Positions 29,001 to 39,500 of a DNA stretch of 64,000 bases are shown piece after piece. Source of the DNA: Denticeps clupeoides (lineage: Eukaryota; Chordata; Actinopteri; Clupeiformes; Denticipitidae); contig NC_041721.1 in NCBI RefSeq assembly GCF_900700375.1, positions 21,100,034 to 21,164,033 of the forward strand, read 5' to 3'. Position 1 is the first letter of the stretch; each line of letters begins with the position of its first letter. The position numbers and the translations under genes were made by a program. Under the pieces are notes generated by a model. That model made no database searches and had not been told where the DNA came from. It saw only the letters and a program-made list of their open reading frames with translations.

Positions 29001-32000
29001 AAGTTTATTCAAATCATTGTTAAAACAGCTCCACTTTCTACAGCTATCACTTTCATAAGGCTTTTGATTTTGAATATTATATTGTTGAAGGTGCAGTTTT
29101 CCTTGCGGTGTCAATAATCTTCATGTGTTGAGGTTTCTGAGGCCATAAATCCATTCAAAGTATTAGCTCAATCACCGAAACATCAGACTCCAGTTGTGAA
29201 TGATGAGGTTGAGCTACTCGGAACTTCCATCGCTTCTCCCTGTTCCTGATGTTCAGTTTCTATTCCCTGAACACTGAAGGAATGGAACATGAACAAGGCT
29301 GAATGAACATCAGAACCGCTATGATCTAATCAGTGCTGGTGTGGTTTCAGTCTAGACTTATCTTGATGGGACATCACTGGATACTATGGAACTTAGCAGG
29401 CTAAAAATAGACAGATTCCTTTATTTAAATGTCATACTGGTTGTATGATTGATAGGGTGTCATTGATAAGATGTAAATCAGTGTACGGTCACTTGCTTTG
29501 GCAGGTGTCAGCAACCACAACCGGTTAGAAAGAAAGTGAAAGTGAAGTGATTGTCATTGAGATACACAGCACATGGAGCCGTAAAAAAGACCATGTGGTG
29601 TGGGAGAAGAGAATAGAGTGTGTAGAAAAACTCTTTCTCCCTCCACACAAAGCACTGTATTCAACCACTCCAATTTGATGTTACCTGGCAGAAAGAGGCA
29701 TGGCACAGTAGAGGTTAAAAATGAACAGTTTCTAATTTATTAACACCGGTGAATAATTATTGTAGTTACATGTGAATATTGAATGTAAAAAGGTACCAAG
29801 TTTACAGAGAAAATAAAAATGAGAAGAAAGAGTAAAGAGGGAGAAGAGAAAAAGAGGGGGAGAGAAAGACTCAGAAACCTTCCGGCTTCCGATGGAAAAA
29901 CCTCTGAGCAAGAAAGCCCAGAGTCCCTTTTTCCACATGTGAGCAGACCTTTATACCCCTGGCCTACAGGAAGTTGTCACTGGCCTACAGGAAGTTGTCA
30001 CTGACCAATCAGAACCTGTTGTTTCTGATGTCACGCCCCCGGTGCCTCCCATTTGGGGAAGACAAAGAGGGTGGGCGGTCCTGACGGCTGATACTTCACA
30101 CGTTGCCGTCAGACAAAAAGCATGTAAAACAGAGGTGCCGAATCTTCACCCACAACCGTCGACACAGGAATGTCACACCTCCCCCTGCAGACAGCTGTTA
30201 TGCAAGACAAAAGCAGGCTCCCGTGATGTCCATCCTTACAGAGCACACATGGAAATTTGTCCTCTGTATTTAACCATCACCCTGAGTGAGCAGTGGGCAG
30301 CCATGACAGGTTCCCAGGGAGCAGTGTGTGGGGACGATATCTTCATCAAGGGGACCTTGGTTCAGGATTTGAACTGGCAACCTTCCGATTATACGTTCGC
30401 TTCCTTACCTGCTAGGCATCTGATAAATGCTGTAAATGTAAATGCTTATGTCTTGAAATAGTGCCATGAAGATCCAGACTATGCTTCCTCTCTGAAAAAT
30501 ACAACACTCACTTGCCTTTATATAGTCTACTGGAAGGTAGAAAAAAAGAATCATGTTCACATTGTTGTACACAATAAAAAAAAAGGAAATATTCTTATTA
30601 AATACTTCATTCTTTACTTCATTCTTTATAGTTTAGTGTGCTGACAACAAATCCACACAAAAATGAGATTTTCCTTGACAATTTTTCAACCCATGGGTAC
30701 AGTGGAAAAACACACTACAGGCTGATCCAACTTTAAAACAAGTCAAAATGAGGTTCAGTAGTGTGTGTGTTTCATTACGAGGAACTCGAGGCCAACTTCA
30801 CCAGCATATGGCCTCACAAGAGGTCTGAGGATCTCATCTCGGTACCTAATGGCAGTCAGGCTACCTCTGGCGAGCACATGGAGGGCTGTGCGGCCCCCCA
30901 AAAGAAATGCCACCCCACACCATTACTGACCCACTGCCAAACTGGTCATGCTGGACGAGGGCCAGTGGTGAATTTGCCAATCCTGGTGTTCGCTGGCAAA
31001 TGCCAAACATGCTGCACAGTGTTGGGTTGTAAGCACAACCCCCACCTGTGGACGTCGGGCCCTCATATTGCCCTCGTGGAGTCTGTTTCAGACACATGCA
31101 CATTGTTTTTCTGCTGGAGGTCATTTTGCAGGGCTCTGGCAGTGCTCCTCCAGTTCTTCCATGCACAAAGGCGAAGGTAATGGTCCTGCTGCTGAGTTGT
31201 TGCTCTCCTACGACCCCCTCCACATCTCCTGATGTACTGTCCTGGTAGAACCTCCATGCTCTGGACACTACACTGACAGACACTATTCTATTTGCATATC
31301 AGCATGTGAAATTTATTATCAATAAGTGTTGCTTCCTATGTGGACAGTTTGATTTCACAGAAGTGTGATTGACTTGGATTTACATTGTGTTACAAGTGTT
31401 CCCATTACTTTTTTTAGCAGCTACTGGTAGTGGGAGTGTAGCAGTGGGGTGGTGTGGGAGGATTTGGGAAGGGGCTGCGACATTCTGTATTAGTTGTAGA
31501 GGCCAGATGGCATTCAGAGGTAGACCTGCTAAAATGGAGTTACAGTAATCCAGTTGCTTATGCTTGTATGTTCTCAGATATGAAGTCACTTTTACAAAGT
31601 TTTATTTCAGCACATTTTTACACTTTTCACCAACCAACATTGTGCCAGGTATGATGAATGCTAGGCTGGTCATGAACATCAAAGAAAATGTGATTTAAAA
31701 ATTTTTTTATGCAAAAGAGCTGATTATGAGCAGAGAAGGTGAAACGAATAAATGACACTCCCACATTGAAAAGCCAAGCACTTGATTTGTTTCTTCCCGG
31801 TGTGCCAACAACCATTAAAGAGTGGTGAGAGCTTCTGGTATTTTTAAGGTGGCATGGCTGTATGCTTGTTCTAAGCTGACTCCATTGCTTGGTTCTTTTA
31901 GACATTTGGGGCAACAGATTGGGAGATGTTTCGAATTGGAGACAGGGTCTTCCTGGCTGTGGCCAATGGTCACATGCTGTATATGCACGGCAAAAGCCTC

Positions 32001-32597
32001 TATGCCATCAACTCCACCATCTATGAACTGGACCTGAATGCTCAAATGTTTCTCAGGTTTCAGGACATTGGCACTTACAGGTGAGTGATGTTTGAAACAT
32101 TAAAGACAGTTCTTGTATGTTTATTGTATGTTTACCAGTCCTGTGGGTGAATAATTTGGACTATCTTCAACAGTGCAGTGGACTGGGAGTTCTTCACCCT
32201 GGGAGATGAGCACTTTCTTGTGGTAGCCAATTCATATAATGGACTGTCCTACTCCTTAAACAGTGTAATATACAGGTATTCCAAACACTGTGCATGTTAT
32301 TTTAAATATACTACTGTCTGTTTATACAAAGAAAGGTCATGCATTGTATTTCAGTACATACAGTATTTTCATAATCAATGTACCCACACAAGTCAGTGAG
32401 TTGTATGAAGTTGCATTTGTGAATTCTGTTGTATTTTTGGCAGATGGCAGGGTTATGAGGGTTTCGTCCCCATCCACTGGCTCCCCACCATTGGCTGCAG
32501 TGACTGGGAGTTCTTCTCTACAATGGAGGGATCTTTCTTGATGTACTCCAGTGCCAGGCAGTCATTTACCAAAGTGTTTAAGCTGAAAACCCGCTGA
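23099..32597 (+). CDS. tspear: Thrombospondin-type laminin G domain and EAR repeats protein (TSPEAR)
   Basis: Secreted protein linked in humans to hearing loss and to hair and tooth development. Twelve exons: 23099-23192, 25071-25282, 26175-26401, 26484-26574, 26655-26784, 26931-27041, 27493-27725, 28205-28394, 28710-28942, 31902-32080, 32174-32275, 32444-32597; 1956 nt, 651 aa (human 669). A signal peptide ([20 protein letters not shown]) is followed by WRPCTD, then a TSP-N/laminin-G domain to about residue 250 ([37 protein letters not shown]). After a linker come about seven EAR repeats to the end, with characteristic DWEAF/DWEFF and FLAVAN motifs ([60 protein letters not shown]). Adjacent to ube2g2 as in human. 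Introns carry most of the local mobile elements. The exon 2 acceptor and start exon are inferred from phase and signal-peptide sense. Confidence 0.93.
23690..23820 (-). mobile_element. L2-like LINE-derived fragment in tspear intron 1
   Basis: Short diverged match to the antisense L2-associated sequence seen at 10435-10600: GCCAGTGGAGGGA, GAGTTACAGCAGTCCAGTTTGAAGATGACT. Confidence 0.5.
24455..24560 (-). mobile_element. SINE-A copy (reverse, head half)
   Basis: Reverse SINE-A head: GCTCAGTGGCACCTCAGTGG, GATTCGAACCGGCAGCCTTC, CTAGGCCACAACTGCCCC. Forms the left part of the duplicated block described at 24470-24855. Confidence 0.75.
24470..24855 (+). repeat. Intronic segmental duplication, copy 1
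   Basis: About 390 bp repeated at 25740-26133, offset 1278 bp. It includes a reverse SINE-A head and then unique sequence (ATCATGTTTCAAAGAC, GAGAATGGGAGATACCTGAG, TTCAATTGTTGGG). Confidence 0.85.
24865..24970 (-). mobile_element. SINE-B fragment (reverse)
   Basis: Reverse SINE-B tail and body: CATTTACAGCATTTACC, TATCCAGAGCACCTTACAATC, then a diverged B-box side. Lies immediately after duplication copy 1. Confidence 0.6.
25628..25836 (-). mobile_element. SINE-A copy (reverse)
   Basis: Near full-length reverse SINE-A: GGTGAAGTGATTGTCATTGTG, ACACAATGAAATGTGTCCTC, GTGGCACCTTGGCAG, CTAGGCCACCACTGCCCC. Its head half is shared with duplication copy 2. Confidence 0.85.
25740..26133 (+). repeat. Intronic segmental duplication, copy 2
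   Basis: Second copy of the block at 24470-24855. It ends about 40 bp upstream of the acceptor of tspear exon 3 (26175), so the duplicated DNA forms the 3' end of intron 2. Confidence 0.85.
27260..27473 (+). mobile_element. SINE-A copy in tspear intron 6
   Basis: Nearly complete: GCAGTGGTGGTCTAGCGGGT A-box region, GGTTCGAATCCCGATC B box, AAGGTGCCACTGAGCAAAG, CAGTCACTTCACTTG tail. It ends about 20 nt before the exon at 27493. Confidence 0.85.
28943..29536. other. tspear intron 9, left part
   Basis: AT-rich intron sequence; nothing recognised. Confidence 0.4.
29537..30416 (-). mobile_element. SINE-A copy (reverse), split by an LTR insertion
   Basis: The tail half is at 29537-29573 (GTGAAGTGATTGTCATTGAG) and the rest at 30241-30416 (TTTGTCCTCTGTATTTAACC, CAACCTTCCGATTATACG). 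The LTR at 29574-30240 lies between the two halves. A SINE-B tail abuts at 30417-30445. Confidence 0.8.
29574..30240 (-). mobile_element. Solo LTR, probably of an endogenous retrovirus-like element
   Basis: A 667-bp fossil with no internal element genes beside it. Read on the - strand it begins TGTAAGG and ends CGGCTCCA (TG...CA). A CCAAT-type TGATTGG, a TATA-like GGTATAAAGG and an AATAAA follow in the order usual for an LTR. A 21-bp segment is tandemly repeated (29962-30002). GCACA words lie at or near both ends and may be the target duplication. It looks whole as a solo LTR. The exact family is not determined, and it is younger than the SINE it splits. Confidence 0.6.
30569..31423 (-). mobile_element. 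Tc1-like DNA transposon remnant in tspear intron 9
   Basis: Same family as 4854-5368. The - strand keeps transposase pieces including [11 protein letters not shown] (the segment before the second catalytic Asp) and, further on, sequence homologous to the shared [16 protein letters not shown] region. Right end CCCATTACTTTTTTTAGCAG is a decayed terminal repeat; the left end is more decayed. About 855 bp, internally deleted and not coding-competent. Confidence 0.75.
31424..31600 (-). mobile_element. L2-like LINE fragment
   Basis: The - strand reads [20 protein letters not shown] and LQLIQNVAA, the L2-group RT C-terminal motif. It abuts the right end of the Tc1-like remnant. Confidence 0.65.
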
Positions 32598-32864
32598 GTG
32601 GAGACTGGAACCCAAAACCCTACTGACCGGCTGCATTCCAGCAGGGGGAACTGTGAATGACTGGCTAGGGAGCAATGAATGCTTTGAAGTCATGTGATTT
32701 TTCCTGTTTTTCTATTCTGGTGACATCACTGTTCTGTGTATTTTGAAAAAATGCCCCATTTGGATGTAAAATATGCACACAGGATTTTACAAAGGCTGAT
32801 TTATTTGGAATTCACTGGTTTTGTTTCAGCAAATGAGAAAGTTAGGGGCTGATTTATTTATAGA

Positions 32865-32869
<5 letters not shown>

Positions 32870-32895
<26 letters not shown>

Positions 32896-32907
32896 TATAT
32901 ATATATG
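32870..32907. repeat. (CA)n(TA)n microsatellite
   Basis: In the tspear 3' UTR, just before the candidate poly(A) signal. Confidence 0.8.
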
Positions 32908-32909
32908 TA

Positions 32910-32915
32910 AATAAA
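32910..32915 (+). terminator. Candidate tspear poly(A) signal
   Basis: AATAAA 313 nt after the stop codon. Confidence 0.5.
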
Positions 32916-33059
32916 ATATCCAACTTCAATTTTTGCTCATGTGAGGGATGTTTTTGATGTTGTTAATATACTTTATTATGTCGGCCAAATGAATTCATCT
33001 TACACCAACAACGAAATGAAAACAGAATGGTTCATAAGCAACCTGGCGGTAGTTGGTAA

Positions 33060-33518
33060 AAGACTACAAGTACCACAATGCACCGCGGCGCCTGCCCGCA
33101 TGAACAACATGGCCGCGCTCTGAAACATCATTGGTTCTGTTCGTTTCGTTTTCTCTGCCTTCTTTTGTGGATTTGCGGTGACCGAGCTGGTGCTGTGTGT
33201 CCGGAACCATGTGTTTCTGCTAGCTGCCCCCCGCGCCGATGTTGTCAGCTGGGTGAGGAGGCTACAGCTCGTCCCCAGGTTTGAGCTTCGCGGCCGGCCA
33301 GTGATTTGGTCCGAGGTCCGAGGGAAGCGGGCTGCTGGCGGGACCTGCTGTGAGCGATGCTCGTCCCTGCGCAACGCGCTCGTCCCACGCCGAGCCCGGG
33401 GGTCGTCAGCAGGGAGCTCGGGAAGACCAAGATGAGATAACGAGAACTGAGCCGCGTCCAGGAGACCACACAGACGAGAAGAGATATCGCGAGATTCAAA
33501 GCCACCTAGACGTGCGTC
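33060..33518 (+). promoter_or_regulatory. CpG-rich promoter and 5' UTR of usp40
   Basis: GC and CpG rise sharply from about 33080 (CACCGCGGCGCCTGCC) up to the usp40 ATG at 33519. An ATTGG (reverse CCAAT) occurs at 33130-33134. No TATA box is obvious. Antisense frames here, as at 33000-33743, are chance products of GC-rich DNA. Confidence 0.5.
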
Positions 33519-36500
33519 ATGTTCGGAAATCTGTTCGAGGGAGAGGAGGAGGGCTTCTCCTCCGAGGCCAGCGGCCGCAGGGTCTTTAAGGGGACGGAGG
33601 TCGAGCCGCCGCCACCCCGAGGCGCCCTTCACCTCAGCGGCATCAGGAACCAGGGCGGCACCTGCTACCTCAACTCCCTGATCCAGACCCTGCTCTTCAC
33701 CCCCGAGTTCAGAGGTCAGCAGCAGCAGAAGCACATTCAGCAAACAAAAAAAACCATATTCAACAAAAATCTCTCTCTCTTCACAGAGGAGCTTTTCAAA
33801 CTGGGACCAGACGAGCTGGGAGACCTGGCGGAAAAGAACAACCCGGAGGCCAAGGTGGGTGTCTGTTTACCTCTCTCAGCGAATCGTCCTCTTTTAGGAC
33901 AATGTCCGGTCCTAAAATCTGAGAATGGCCCTCTGGGGCTGTCTGGTGATGGTAGCCCGGCGGGTGAAACCCCACTCACTAAATTCAGGCTGAACCTATG
34001 ATGAAAATGACACGCCTCTCGCATCTTCTAAAGTGGGACAACTTGAACATTCGGTGGCGGCCCTGCTGTATAGATAAGTTCTATACATGTTCTCCTGCGG
34101 GTGGGTGTGCACTGTACCGTGTGTAAGTGTTATATGGTGTGACAATAAAAGCATAATTTGATTTCCTAACACTTTTTAAGCCATTTAACATTTTTAAACT
34201 GTGTTACTCATTTGGTGGAAAATATCAGTGAAATATTTACTGAAGTTCAGGTTTACAGTGTAATGGAAGCCGGTGGAGGAGAAGACTGATCGTAAGTCGC
34301 TCTGATAAATGCCGTAAAGAAGAGGCATGGCTAGGGGAGTTGCCTCGAATATCACTCATCTTCATAAGATACAGGATACGTCCATAATCGATGCAGTGCA
34401 GAACATGACTAATTCTATAATAATGATGTTGCTTGGTGATTTTCTGCCAGCGGTATAAATATTCGCATTAAAAAGTGTAGAGACTGTGGCGGCCTGATCT
34501 ACAGAGTACACCGCCGCTCCGGGTTGGATGTTACGTAGAAAACCTACAGGATGCATCTATAATTGAGGCCTTGATAATAGTAATTGAATCTTGAGCCCAG
34601 TGGAAGTTCAAGCTCTAACGTCCAACCTTTATTCTGAAATGAGTAGTGTGTGTTGCGGTCTGGACACTGGGTCTCTCTGCGGTGCCCTCGTCCAGTGGTT
34701 TACAGGGGGTGTGTTTGCAGGTCCGTGTGATTCCGCTGGAACTCCAGAGGCTGTTTGCTCAGCTGCTGCTTGTGGACCAACAGAGCGCCTCCACTGCGGA
34801 CTTGACCGACAGCTTTGGCTGGACCAACAATGAGGTGTGACGTCGACTTCCAAAAACTCTGGTTTCATCGTGTTTGTTGTGCCTCAGGCTCTATGGTGTC
34901 CCCTGCAGGAGAGCAGTCAGCATGATGTTCAGGAGCTCAACCGCATCTTGTTCAGTGCCCTGGAAAGTTCTCTGGTGGGCACGTCAGGCAGCAGCCTCAT
35001 CCACCGCCTGTACCACGGCACGCTGGTCAACCAGATCGTGTGCAGGGAGTGTGCCAGTGTCAGCGAGAGGCAGGTGTGTATGCAGGGAGAGATCGTATCC
35101 AGCTACAAGTTTATAGTGTGTAAATGAAGAATAGTTGAAATGATTATGCATAACATTCTTATAATGAATATCTTCCATTATCAACTCAAATAAAAACGTT
35201 ACTTCAAATAAATCATATTTGACTCTTTACCTTTTTAATTTATTAATTTATTATGTCAAATGATAGATTTCCATGACATTAAATTGTAATTTTTTTTTGT
35301 ATGTTATTGAGATGTGCAGCTTTGGCGTCATTCTGAAGTTTGTACATGTGCATGTCGAATTTCTGTTTTTAATGTTGCAGTCAATACTGGATACAAATAC
35401 GAAACACATCCTTGTAGATCTGTAGTTGCAATTAATTCATAGACGTATTAATAAATGTCTTGTAGTTGAGTACTGTATTACTGAGGAAGTGAACTTGTGA
35501 CAGGCAGCATGGTTCAATCGTACCCCGTTCCTAACACCCCTCCCTGTGTTGTATAGGAGGACTTTCTGGACCTTACTGTGTTGGTGCGTGGCATGTGTGG
35601 CCTGGAGGGGGCGCTGTGGAGCATGTTTGTGGAGGAGGAACTGTTTGAGGGGAGCAACCTGTACCGCTGCAGTAGCTGTGACCATCTGGTCCAAGCTGCC
35701 AAGGTTTGTCACACACTCACACATTACACATTCGCACACTGTTGGGGTGGTAGTAGCCTAGCGGGTAACACACTCTCCTATGAACCAGAAGACCCAGGTT
35801 CAAATCCCAAGTTGCTCCAAGGGGGGGGACTGTCCCTGTATCTATTGATTGTAAGTCGCTCTGGATAAGGGCGTCTGGTGAATGCTGTAAATGTAAATGA
35901 TCAGCCAGAACATTAAAGCCAGACGAGGGTCTGAGCAGATCAGAACTGGTGACTACAGAACAGGACGACAACCCGATACCATAGAGCACATTTAGAGTTG
36001 TTTTGCAGAAACAGTAAAGCACATTTTATTGTACCTTTAAACAGTCCCTCCAGGAATTGACAATTAACACACATTCAGCCAATCAGCCTGAAGTATTAGC
36101 GTTTTGCACACCTTCGTTTTGCTTCATTTAAACGTAATCAGTTTTATTTCTGTGTTAGCCAAGGATCAGCCAAGGATCGTGCTGAACAGTGTTCTGCTGG
36201 AAAGTGGCGTGTCCCTTCCTATCACTCTTATTTCAGCAGTTTCACGGCAACTTTCCCAAGAAAAAGACAGCAATGTTTAAAAGTGTCCTAAAATCCTGCA
36301 GGGGCACTGTTTCTCTCTCTCTCTCTCTCTCCAGTCTGCCAAGCTGAGAAAGCTGCCGCCATTCCTGACCATGTCACTGCTCAGGTTTAATTTTGACTTT
36401 GCCAAGTGCGAACGCTACAAAGAAACCGGTTGCTACACCTTCCCACTCAGCATCAACCTTCGTCCCTTCTGCGAGCAGGTAGGTCCTCAGTCCGAGTGAC

Positions 36501-39500
36501 GGCGGGGAAGATGCGCCATGTGTGGAGAGTGGATGTCACAGCCATGCAGCTGACGTCTGTGGACAACATGGTTCTCCCGTGTATTCACATTCAGTGCAGT
36601 GTGCTGAGAAGAACCAGTGGTTTAGCAGTGAACCTTTCTGTGGTCTCCATATTTCTAGTTGGTGTTAGTACTTGTCTGGGGTATGAAAATGAGATTGACT
36701 GTAGTATCAAAAGGAATTTTTATTTTGGACTAAATGTTTGGATGCAAAAATATAAATCCTGTGTAATGAAAATGATCCAGTTTAAGTGCTGCTTTTCCCA
36801 ATGTCAATGTCCTCAGACCAGCGCGCCCGACTCCGACTACCAGTACGAGCTCTTCTCAGTCATCATACACAAGGGTGGTTGCTACGGTGGACACTACCAC
36901 GTCTATGTGAAAGACATCGACCAGCTGGGACACTGGGAGCCTGCAGTGAGTGTGTGTGCGAGACACCGAGAGCAAATCCCATTTATCTGAGACACCATAG
37001 TCACTGTCACTCTTAATGGTTTCTATTTGATCAGGAAGAGGAGGGAAAAACCAAGACCCAGAAGAAGGAAGCGAGAGTCTGTGAACAATCACTGGAGACA
37101 GATGATCCATTGTCTCTCTTCAAAGCCATACTGACTCAGGTACGTACAGTCTTCACCCGCCCCAGAGCGACCGCTCTGACCTCGCCCATACAGCGCAGCA
37201 CATATCTCCACTATTTACATAAACTGACATGGTGTCTCCAGGCTGACTGACAAAAAAAATTCTTGTTTTAGGAAAAATCCACAAGTGTTCTCGTGGACCA
37301 GCTGGGTCAGAGACTGATGGACAAGATCGGCTTGTCTTGGAATAAGAAATTTCGGAAACAGTATGGACCCATTGGGAAGGTTGGTTTTTGGTTTTGCCTT
37401 TTATATACAACAACTAGATATCACAATTTGCTTATTAGTTGAAAGTGACGTGATTGACATTGTGAAACACTGCAGCACAGCAAACGGTGACACAATGAAA
37501 TGTGTCCTCTGCTTTTAACCCATTAGTGGGCAGCAGTGTGTGGGAACAGTGCATTGCTCAGTGGCACCTCATTGGCACTTTGGCGGGTCTGGATTCAAAC
37601 TGGCAACCATCTTATTACGGGGCCACTTCCTTATCCGCTAGGCCACTACTGCCCCACAAATTATTAAACGAAGTTATTCAATATTCAATTCAATATTTTT
37701 ATTAGTCACATACAAAGTTATAACATTATGACACAGTGAAATGCACCCTGAACCACTCTGTTTTCATTGTGCTTTGTTAAGTAATAGTTAAATAAAAAAG
37801 AATAAAGGGGAATAAGGCTAGTACAAATGAGTAAAAAAAGTAGGCAAGCTATAATGCAAGCCTGATATTATGGTCATTGAGAACATGTGACAGTAGACAC
37901 CATGGGTAGTGGATATGTATTCTGCTAAAGTTCATGGTGTATAGATTGTGCAGTGACCGGTGTAACAGTACAGATTGCACTAAACAACAGTGAAGATTCA
38001 GATGGTCTGGTTGGGAGTTGTAAGGTGGTGGTGGCATGTCCTGGTTCAGCATCCTGATGGCCTGAGGATAGTCCTGGCCATTGATAGTCCTTGGCTGATT
38101 TTAGGTTCTGGATCAAGCTGCTGTTGGGGTGTGTTTGTCCTTTAATATGGCCCTGGTCCTGCATCTCTTGGTGTAAATCCCCTGCTAAGATGGAAGAGGT
38201 GACCTGCAGCAGCGTTCCGCCACATGGATCACCCTCTGTATGGCTTTGTGATCCTGTCACCAAACCATGAAGTGGGGCTCTGTGTCAGGATGCTCTCCAC
38301 AGCGGCAGTATAGAAAGTCTTTAGGGTGTCTGGAGACACTCTGAACTTCCTCAAATGTCTCAGGTGGTACAGGTGCTGTTTAACCCTTTTGGATCTGATC
38401 CTGGATGTGTTAAGACCATGTCAGGTCCTCTGAGATGTGGACACTCAGGTACTTGAAGCTGCTCACCCTCTCCACTGGATTCCCACTGATGTTCGGAGGC
38501 TTGTAGTCCAGTTGTTGTCACCTGCGGAAGTCCAACACCGCAGTGAACTGTGTACACACCCATGCTAAGCTGTGTTGAGGGTGAACACCCACACTCACAA
38601 TCTTCTGTCAGCTTCTATCTCCTTTGGTGGCCTAGCGGTTAAGGAAGCGGCCCTGTAATCAGAAGGTTGCCGGCTCGAATCCCGATCCGCCACTGAGCAA
38701 AGCACCGTCCCCACACACTGCTCCCCGGGCGCCTGTCATGGTGACCACTGCTCACTCAGGGTGATGGGTTAAATGCAGAGGACAAATTTCACTGTGTGCA
38801 CCGTGTGCTGTGCTGCTCTGTATCACATGTGACAATCACTTCACTTTAGTCCGCTGGCAACTAGTGTTGAATGCTGAATGCACATGGCTGAGGTTGGGGA
38901 GCAGGACGTGGGAGATGGTGTCCTCTGTAGACCTGTTGTAGACCTCTGCACTTTGCCTATGTTTACTGGTCTCGGGTATCTGGACGATGGTGGACTGTTT
39001 AAAGCACGTGGGGTGGTCAACATAACGTCACGGTCATGGCCACCAGCAGGGTACAGCGTGTGGCTGTGTATTGTCTCTGACTGCCACGATTGGTCAGGCT
39101 TAAAAGTGTTGCATAATTGTAGGTTATTAAGCCTGATGATGCCTGGGCATGAAATAAAAAGGGAAACTAGATAAAAAGGTGCCCACTCTGCATGGAACAG
39201 TATGGAAGGCATCTGATAACAGAAGAACTTTACTTCCATCTTCTTTTTAGATCTAGTTAATTAGATAAAGTGTTACGTTGTCAGACTCTTTTTCTTTTTA
39301 TTCCAGTTTCTGCAGGACCACCCAGATGTTTTCCTGCTGGTGTCCAATGGGACACGTGTGACCCTTAAGGTGACCTCTCCAGCAGTAAGCTCAGCTACCA
39401 CACCAGAAGAAAGCGCTCTGAGTAATGCAGAGGCTGACCAGAATGGGCATGAGGGTGGAGTTGGACGGGGCACCTCAGACTGCAGCCACTGGTTCGACCT

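Noticed and set aside
30042-30461. 139-aa + strand frame across the LTR and SINE
   Set aside because: It runs antisense through two unrelated mobile elements and cannot be a single gene.
33000-33743. 247-aa - strand frame over the usp40 promoter and first exon
   Set aside because: GC-rich antisense frame with no recognisable domain; the + strand carries the conserved Cys box.
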